From a virus: a stretch of 30,180 bases of DNA. The notes under the pieces are model-generated. The model searched no databases and had not been told where the DNA came from. It worked only from the letters and a program-made list of their open reading frames with translations. A program made the translations under genes and the position numbers. Shown piece after piece: positions 26,601 through 30,180 of the stretch (the stretch's first letter is position 1; each line of letters starts with the position of its first letter). The stretch is taken from positions 1-30,180 of IMG/VR virus record IMGVR_UViG_3300025141_000504. One strand, written 5' to 3'.

Positions 26601-26857
26601 GAGGTCTTGATGATATATTTATTGTTCCAACGAGCGCAACTTTGCGAACTGCTGGGTTTCCTAATGTAAGATATGCTGAGAAATATTATATTGACATGGG
26701 AACTGGTACAACAGCAGATAACTTTTATTATGTAACTGGAATTAATCATACAATAACTCCCGGTAATTTTGAAACAACATTGACAATGACATACAATGGC
26801 TCGGCAACAAATAGATCGCTTAGAAATACAATGACGGCAATAGCAGAAGCAGAATAG
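23627..26857 (+). CDS. Baseplate hub protein, gp27-like
   Basis: It probably forms the central hub on which the tube and spike sit. Support is at two places. Residues about 363-400 carry SLEFILHDRSQMRLISPLVG, then YLNIEFGWSHP, a beta motif found in the tube-like barrels of hub proteins. Residues about 1019-1060 carry YYIDMGTGTTADNFYYVTGI followed by NHTITPGNFETTLTMTYNG, the typical C-terminal strand pair of gp27 and gpD-type hubs. At 1076 aa it is much longer than T4 gp27 (391 aa). Helical charged insertions occur around residues 560-660 and 870-920. No lysozyme or spike repeats are seen, so cell-wall degradation must be encoded elsewhere. The start is nine bases after the stop of the LysM gene, with a weak ribosome site. 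Confidence 0.7.
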   Translation: MGLGDTIREWWTASAEGTSLPPENRLDFAVRDLIKFYAVDSMNVITNYTDYEDESGHIGLDAGDIAELQENAEAYQKIRSMFQDTSSGALGIEDIMSELEENCLPALGEDTLKSLVAVKFEKWANFKVNETKHSDKFGVMDQCGYLVDSPVGKDTDVEQGLNEKRIPPMGGNEEGPADGVTNPYLSGIMLNSPRLCPANARSTAGSIFFNSIPTQEMSQCAPIIGIDFVSETNYITDGSRLMSLFGFTGRNFRGNTVKDPGKNIDLETLAAERDLGSWWDSIAGDRSSGEAVNPISGQVEEFVNERRRISASGIELFQAPQTMNNASSGEGLNPTVPLATLTSLSIGVSGLGLSTLCNKTASLEFILHDRSQMRLISPLVGASTFAATYLNIEFGWSHPQASAASSDNVYANFLNSLRSRSSYNIQMAETTILEDGQVRVSLKLASRGTTELINLPAASGVTHVPAYVLQPYLGPLTEQIADNVDGYNGLQSSAQTGLEERDYAPLKALSEARLKEIQTGYSALSSMTSPAAQIPLDKYREFLEELRPTGGDGETDHTRAITRGVEIIKEIYDLESSGTDEVLTTLGRQITEKQLLLKSIDIFEDGGTVVGALDEAANSQRAQTQASVAAFTALAGAGAAGERIIAAMQKADKARALEEHNAGSDNPSLGSVMLTYFGRPLQAIGKYDEVQIIFYPLNAQSGKMAGVNLARFPLIGFSDFINKTNLENPRISCASFAEKLFRDPCGPENAGHPNYGLSDIYEIISAESLEDMESEDKAAARARFTEEKAQRLTAIYNGTYRQPIFTVPDLNIFTEVLPMRTKADVNSGLKERQCVRIHVYDAKSGIPVEAELLQSMITSGRACIAIDNPEESAEAGEKDIQKQTSIAASDASSARGRAIIDRAVTQGVVEKRDVPASGGGRAQIVFVNSSPAQAIKDSIKSIYPHIEFGSQYTNVKSVGMSSNTGGSVGQVLLLNSIEASRESFSSTAQPSGGLDDIFIVPTSATLRTAGFPNVRYAEKYYIDMGTGTTADNFYYVTGINHTITPGNFETTLTMTYNGSATNRSLRNTMTAIAEAE

Positions 26858-26890
26858 TCGATGGATATGTAAACCTAGAAAAAAATAATT

Positions 26891-26920
26891 TTTAAAAAAA
26901 TAATATTTTTAGTTTATAAT
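26891..26920 (+). promoter_or_regulatory. Candidate sigma-70-type promoter for a leaderless polymerase mRNA
   Basis: TATAAT at 26915-26920 is a perfect -10 box. TTTAAA at 26891-26896, 18 bases upstream, is a weak -35 match. The start ATG of the polymerase gene is at 26927, just where transcription would begin, and no Shine-Dalgarno site precedes it. The surrounding gap (26858-26926) is almost pure A and T, so the box could also be chance. Confidence 0.45.
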
Positions 26921-26926
26921 TTTTCT

Positions 26927-28111
26927 ATGCGAATTGTAATTTCTCAAAATGAGATAGGAACAAAAAAACATCTTTCATATGATGGTGTTACATGGTCATG
27001 GGTAGATAGTTTTTCTAATGATGACTTGCTCTGGGGCTTCGATGGTCTTGATAGGGATCTTAAAGATTGTGCATTGGCAGCTCATCTAGAAGTGATAAGC
27101 TTTTATAAAACTCCATGGGGTGTTGCACAAAATCTTGTTCAAAAATCAGGAAATCCTGCATGGCAACAGCTTGTACCCTTTGATGCATGGAAAGAGCATG
27201 TTTCTAGTATCGCTAATCAGCTCTGGTTGTACTTTAAGGATTCAACCAACAGTTACTACATTACAACACTTCTAAGAAATAGAGAGCTTTCTAGACGTAT
27301 TTCAAAATCAGCAATTCATAAAAAAATACTTGATGAAAAAATTTCCAATTCTAAGGATGCGCAACTGTCAGTTTTAAAAAAGTTTTTACCTGACAGATCT
27401 GGCTTTGCGCCTGCTAGCACATACTCATTTTCAAAAACTGTAACAGGAAGAATGACTATAGAATCTGGGCCCAATATATTGACACTAAAGAAGGAGAATA
27501 GGAAAATATTTAAGTCGCATTATCCTGATGGGAAGATATTAGAGATAGATTTACAATCTGCAGAACCCAGGGTTGCGCTCTCACTTTTTGGAAAGTCAGT
27601 ATCCGGGGATGTTTACAGTGATGTATTATCTGCATTGGAATCGAACATATCAAGAGACGCAATTAAAATAGCAACTCTTGCAGCTCTTTATGGTGCATCA
27701 CATCACACTCTAAAATCACATCTTCCTGACAGCATTAGTCCCATTGCTGTTCTAGAGAAGGTAAAGGATTATTTTGGAGTTAGACATATTGAAAAGATGT
27801 TAAATGATCAGCATAAAGAGCTTGGATATATTATTAATACACACGGAAGAAAGATATTCTCTGAATTTCCAAGTCTAAATCACCTAGTTCAATCATCTGC
27901 TGTAGATGTCTCTTTTGATATATTTGAATCACTTCTTGATAGTATTTCAGAATTCAAGATATCTGCTACACCCATGTACTTTATACATGATGCAATTATA
28001 CTTGATGTTGATAGCAATGATATAGAAACACTTAAAGAAATTTGTAAAGACGGGTTTAGATCGCCCGTAACTAAAACGATCTTTCCTGTCAAGATAAAGG
28101 AGATAAATTGA
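26927..28111 (+). CDS. Short family A DNA polymerase (polymerase domain only)
   Basis: It should extend primed DNA. All three family A palm and finger motifs are present. VTGRM at 172-176 matches the TGR motif. Motif A is EIDLQSAEPR with Asp208, Glu213 and Arg215 (E. coli Pol I Asp705, Glu710). Motif B is RDAIKIATLAALYG at 243-256, keeping Arg754, Lys758 and Tyr766 equivalents, with Leu251 at the Pol I Phe762 position. Motif C is IHDA with His354 and Asp355; the usual Glu883 is Ala. Both catalytic aspartates are intact. At 394 aa it is about the size of a Klenow polymerase domain. The first 150 residues contain a thumb-like part and an unassigned region but no 3'-5' exonuclease motifs. It sits after the baseplate genes, outside any replication cluster visible here, and its stop overlaps the start of the HD-domain gene. 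Confidence 0.85.
   Translation: MRIVISQNEIGTKKHLSYDGVTWSWVDSFSNDDLLWGFDGLDRDLKDCALAAHLEVISFYKTPWGVAQNLVQKSGNPAWQQLVPFDAWKEHVSSIANQLWLYFKDSTNSYYITTLLRNRELSRRISKSAIHKKILDEKISNSKDAQLSVLKKFLPDRSGFAPASTYSFSKTVTGRMTIESGPNILTLKKENRKIFKSHYPDGKILEIDLQSAEPRVALSLFGKSVSGDVYSDVLSALESNISRDAIKIATLAALYGASHHTLKSHLPDSISPIAVLEKVKDYFGVRHIEKMLNDQHKELGYIINTHGRKIFSEFPSLNHLVQSSAVDVSFDIFESLLDSISEFKISATPMYFIHDAIILDVDSNDIETLKEICKDGFRSPVTKTIFPVKIKEIN
28096..28103 (+). promoter_or_regulatory. Ribosome binding site fixing a TTG start for the HD gene
   Basis: AAAGGAGA sits inside the end of the polymerase gene, five bases before TTG at 28108, and supports that start over the later ATG at 28126-28134. The TTGA overlap (28108-28111) combines this start with the polymerase stop. 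Confidence 0.65.
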
Positions 28112-28686
28112 CTACACAAATAGAAAGAATGAAATCAAACTGGGAAAAATATAGATCGCTAAGCGAAAAGCTTAAAGATGAAAATATAGATATGCTTCTG
28201 GAGTTTATGGATGAGAGAATATTAATGTGTCCTGCCTCACAAAGGGATAGTGAATATGGCTCAAATCCAGGCGGGCTAGTAGAACATGCACTTAAAGTTG
28301 CGTATGCTATGAAATCTATTAACGAATCACTGGATCTGGGAGTATCTACTACTTCAATTTTAAAAGTAGGTCTGCTACATGAAATTGGAAAGATAGGTGA
28401 TGACGAGACTAGTCTTTTTGTTGAGCAAGATTCTGACTGGCATAGGGAAAAACTTGGACAAAATTACAAATATAGTGAAAATATCCAAAAAATGTCTGTC
28501 TCTCATAGAACCCTGTATCTTTTGCAAAAATTTGGAATTAAACTTACACAGGATGAATGGATCGCAATTCAGATTGCACCCGGATCTCATTATGAAGAAA
28601 ATAGATTCTATGTAAACTCTGAGCCAGGGATAGCAATTCTTTTACAGAAGGCAAAATCTCTTGTAATTCACCAGTCAACCTCATAA
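28108..28686 (+). CDS. HD-domain phosphohydrolase-like protein
   Basis: It is probably a metal-dependent phosphohydrolase or a degenerate relative; the substrate is unknown. The family layout is clear: PASQ...NPGGLVEHALKV with His60, then LLHEIGK with His91-Glu92, where the name-giving pair is usually His-Asp. Next is KYSENIQKMSVSHRTLYLL with His133, then LTQDEWIAIQ and His161. In related phage and bacterial HD proteins that I recall, the later part reads as a GHGEKS-type motif and an Ile-Arg-Trp-His motif; here the first keeps only its His and the second is altered, so activity may be changed. The TTG start is set by AAAGGAGA, and the start overlaps the polymerase stop, so the two proteins are made together. 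Confidence 0.75.
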   Translation: MTTQIERMKSNWEKYRSLSEKLKDENIDMLLEFMDERILMCPASQRDSEYGSNPGGLVEHALKVAYAMKSINESLDLGVSTTSILKVGLLHEIGKIGDDETSLFVEQDSDWHREKLGQNYKYSENIQKMSVSHRTLYLLQKFGIKLTQDEWIAIQIAPGSHYEENRFYVNSEPGIAILLQKAKSLVIHQSTS

Positions 28687-28709
28687 TAGCGAGATAATTA
28701 TTCTATGAA

Positions 28710-30180
28710 ATGACTACAAAAAAGAAAGATTTCATGAAAAAATACGCTAGCAGCGTAAAAAATACTACCAACCAGGATGCAAGGTCAGGTCGCGGAATAG
28801 GAATTCCAGTTGCAGGAGCAATTTTCGGAGGTGACGACTATAAGGAAAAGATAGGTAAAAATAGAACGCCTTGGTATCAAACTGGCGGGAGGCCTTCGAT
28901 GTCTGCAGATGCAGGATGGTCTAGTCTAAATATGTCAAGAGTTAATAAGGGTGAAGATAGAGACCTATATGATTTACAGCATAAAGAAATGTTTCCAGAT
29001 CAAAATATGAAAGAAGAGGATGATCTAGATACTTATGTAGGTAAGTCTTATGAGGATGATAAGATGTCATATTTTAATGAAAATAAAATAGTAAAAAATT
29101 CTAAATATTCTATACTTTGTATCCCAGAAGATCTTTCTGAGCAGTTTGACTTTGATAGAATAGATATGGATACATTTATTCCAGATTCTCTTCAACCAGG
29201 GGTTGACGCTATTGTTGAACGTGGTAGTGAATATGTTTCTGACATTATAGAAAAGGCGAGGGATGTCGGCCAGCCTGTATATGATCTTCTTGCAAGAAAA
29301 GTTGAAGAACTTTCAGGTGACAGTATAGATCCTGGTGCTATTAAAGATATTGCATTGGAAGTTGGAAGAGACTTTCTAGCTCTTACTGCAGCTGGAATTC
29401 CTGTTATTGGAACACCAATTGCTGCCGGATACGTTTTATATAATATAGGAGAGCTTCAGGGAGATAATGATAGAATGAGAAGGGAGTTTGACGAGCTTCT
29501 TGTTAATGGTACAGAAGAAGATATAGTAAATCTTCAAGTTGCTACTGCAGAAACATTTGATGACTATATAGATCTTCTTCAGGCAACTGTCTATCTTATT
29601 CCATTTATAGGAACTGCAAGGGGAGTAGTTGCAGCAGCAGGAAGACTTTTAACAAAGGCAAAGGCACCAGCAGTTGCAAGTACTTTAGGTCTTACAGCAG
29701 GCTCTGTTCTTAAATCTGCAATTAAATCAGAAATACTTCTAAGCCCTGTATTTAAGTTTGCAATTAGTCTTGAAAATACAGATATGACAGATGTTTTTGA
29801 GATTGATAAAACTTATTACTTTGATACTCTATGGGTATCAATAGAAAATCTAGTTGGCGCTGCGGAACTCATTGATGATGCAAATAGACAATTAGCAGAG
29901 TTTAAACAGTCTAATCCCCAGGGTGAATTTAAGTATGATCCGTCAATAGCAGAAATAGACGGAATTAATCTAGATAGTGCTCAATCGCGACTTGTTAGCA
30001 ACAATTATGACTCTGTCATATCTGATCTATTGAATAATATTGAAGAAAGACTTGCCAACGGAGTAGATACAGAGTTCTCAGGTATTTTTCCTGAAATACA
30101 TGGAGCATCACAAATTATGGAGAAAAAAATGAATGTAAACCGAAAACTTCTTTCTGATTTAATAAAAGAGGTAATTTTAG
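28710..30180 (+). CDS. Large protein of unknown function with hydrophobic segments (3' end outside window)
   Basis: The frame is open from ATG at 28710 to the window end (490 codons, no stop). I do not recognise it. The N-terminus is basic (MTTKKKDFMKKYASSV) and Gly-rich, followed by an acidic region (KEEDDLDTYVGKSYEDDKMS). Residues about 219-248 (RDFLALTAAGIPVIGTPIAA) and about 293-325 (VYLIPFIGTARGVVAAAG) are hydrophobic and Gly/Ala-rich, like membrane-active hairpins in some large virion proteins. Starts at 28710 and 28734 are both possible; neither has a strong ribosome site. Near the right edge is MNVNRKLLSDLIKEVIL, an amphipathic helix of a type that I have often seen at protein ends in marine phages. 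A structural or ejected protein is plausible, not shown. Confidence 0.7.
   Translation, partial: MTTKKKDFMKKYASSVKNTTNQDARSGRGIGIPVAGAIFGGDDYKEKIGKNRTPWYQTGGRPSMSADAGWSSLNMSRVNKGEDRDLYDLQHKEMFPDQNMKEEDDLDTYVGKSYEDDKMSYFNENKIVKNSKYSILCIPEDLSEQFDFDRIDMDTFIPDSLQPGVDAIVERGSEYVSDIIEKARDVGQPVYDLLARKVEELSGDSIDPGAIKDIALEVGRDFLALTAAGIPVIGTPIAAGYVLYNIGELQGDNDRMRREFDELLVNGTEEDIVNLQVATAETFDDYIDLLQATVYLIPFIGTARGVVAAAGRLLTKAKAPAVASTLGLTAGSVLKSAIKSEILLSPVFKFAISLENTDMTDVFEIDKTYYFDTLWVSIENLVGAAELIDDANRQLAEFKQSNPQGEFKYDPSIAEIDGINLDSAQSRLVSNNYDSVISDLLNNIEERLANGVDTEFSGIFPEIHGASQIMEKKMNVNRKLLSDLIKEVIL

Overview
The window is the late structural (morphogenesis) region of a large, AT-rich tailed phage with a contractile tail, distantly related to the T4 superfamily. 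This rests on recognisable T4-type proteins in a T4-type order: a gp22-like scaffold, a gp23-like major capsid protein, gp13-, gp14- and gp15-like neck and tail-completion proteins, gp18-like sheaths, a gp19-like tube protein, a gp26-like hub assembly protein, a tape measure, and gp53- and gp27-like baseplate proteins. Every gene I can support is on the + strand. Genes are tightly packed, with short gaps or small overlaps. I see no tRNA, integrase, IS element or CRISPR array. The host cannot be read from the sequence; Shine-Dalgarno sites of the AGGAG type show only that it is a bacterium.

Layout. Positions 1-4260 are the capsid block: the tail end of an unknown gene, an unknown 201-residue protein, the scaffold and the major capsid protein, closed by a very strong intrinsic terminator. 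Positions 4377-5500 hold two accessory genes, a sulfotransferase-like protein and a small charged protein, followed by a palindrome and a second terminator. Positions 5640-8698 encode the neck and tail terminator. Positions 8759-15186 hold two different full-length tail sheath genes in tandem, each about 1065 residues. The tube gene follows and ends at a third terminator. Positions 15836-26857 form the tail-assembly and baseplate operon: a zinc-ribbon gp26-like protein overlapping a small ORF at a T7 run (possible programmed frameshift), the tape measure, a small helical protein, a 1228-residue tube-initiator/baseplate protein, a LysM gp53-like protein and a 1076-residue hub protein.

After a very AT-rich gap the content changes. 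There is a short family A DNA polymerase with no visible proofreading domain, a translationally coupled HD-domain protein, and a large protein of unknown function with hydrophobic segments that runs off the window end.

The points most worth a second look are the tandem sheath paralogues, the exonuclease-less polymerase (Leu at the position equivalent to E. coli Pol I 762) coupled to an HD-domain protein, the candidate frameshift in the tail chaperone pair, and the sulfotransferase between capsid and neck genes. All product names come from motifs and gene order read by eye; no database search was possible.
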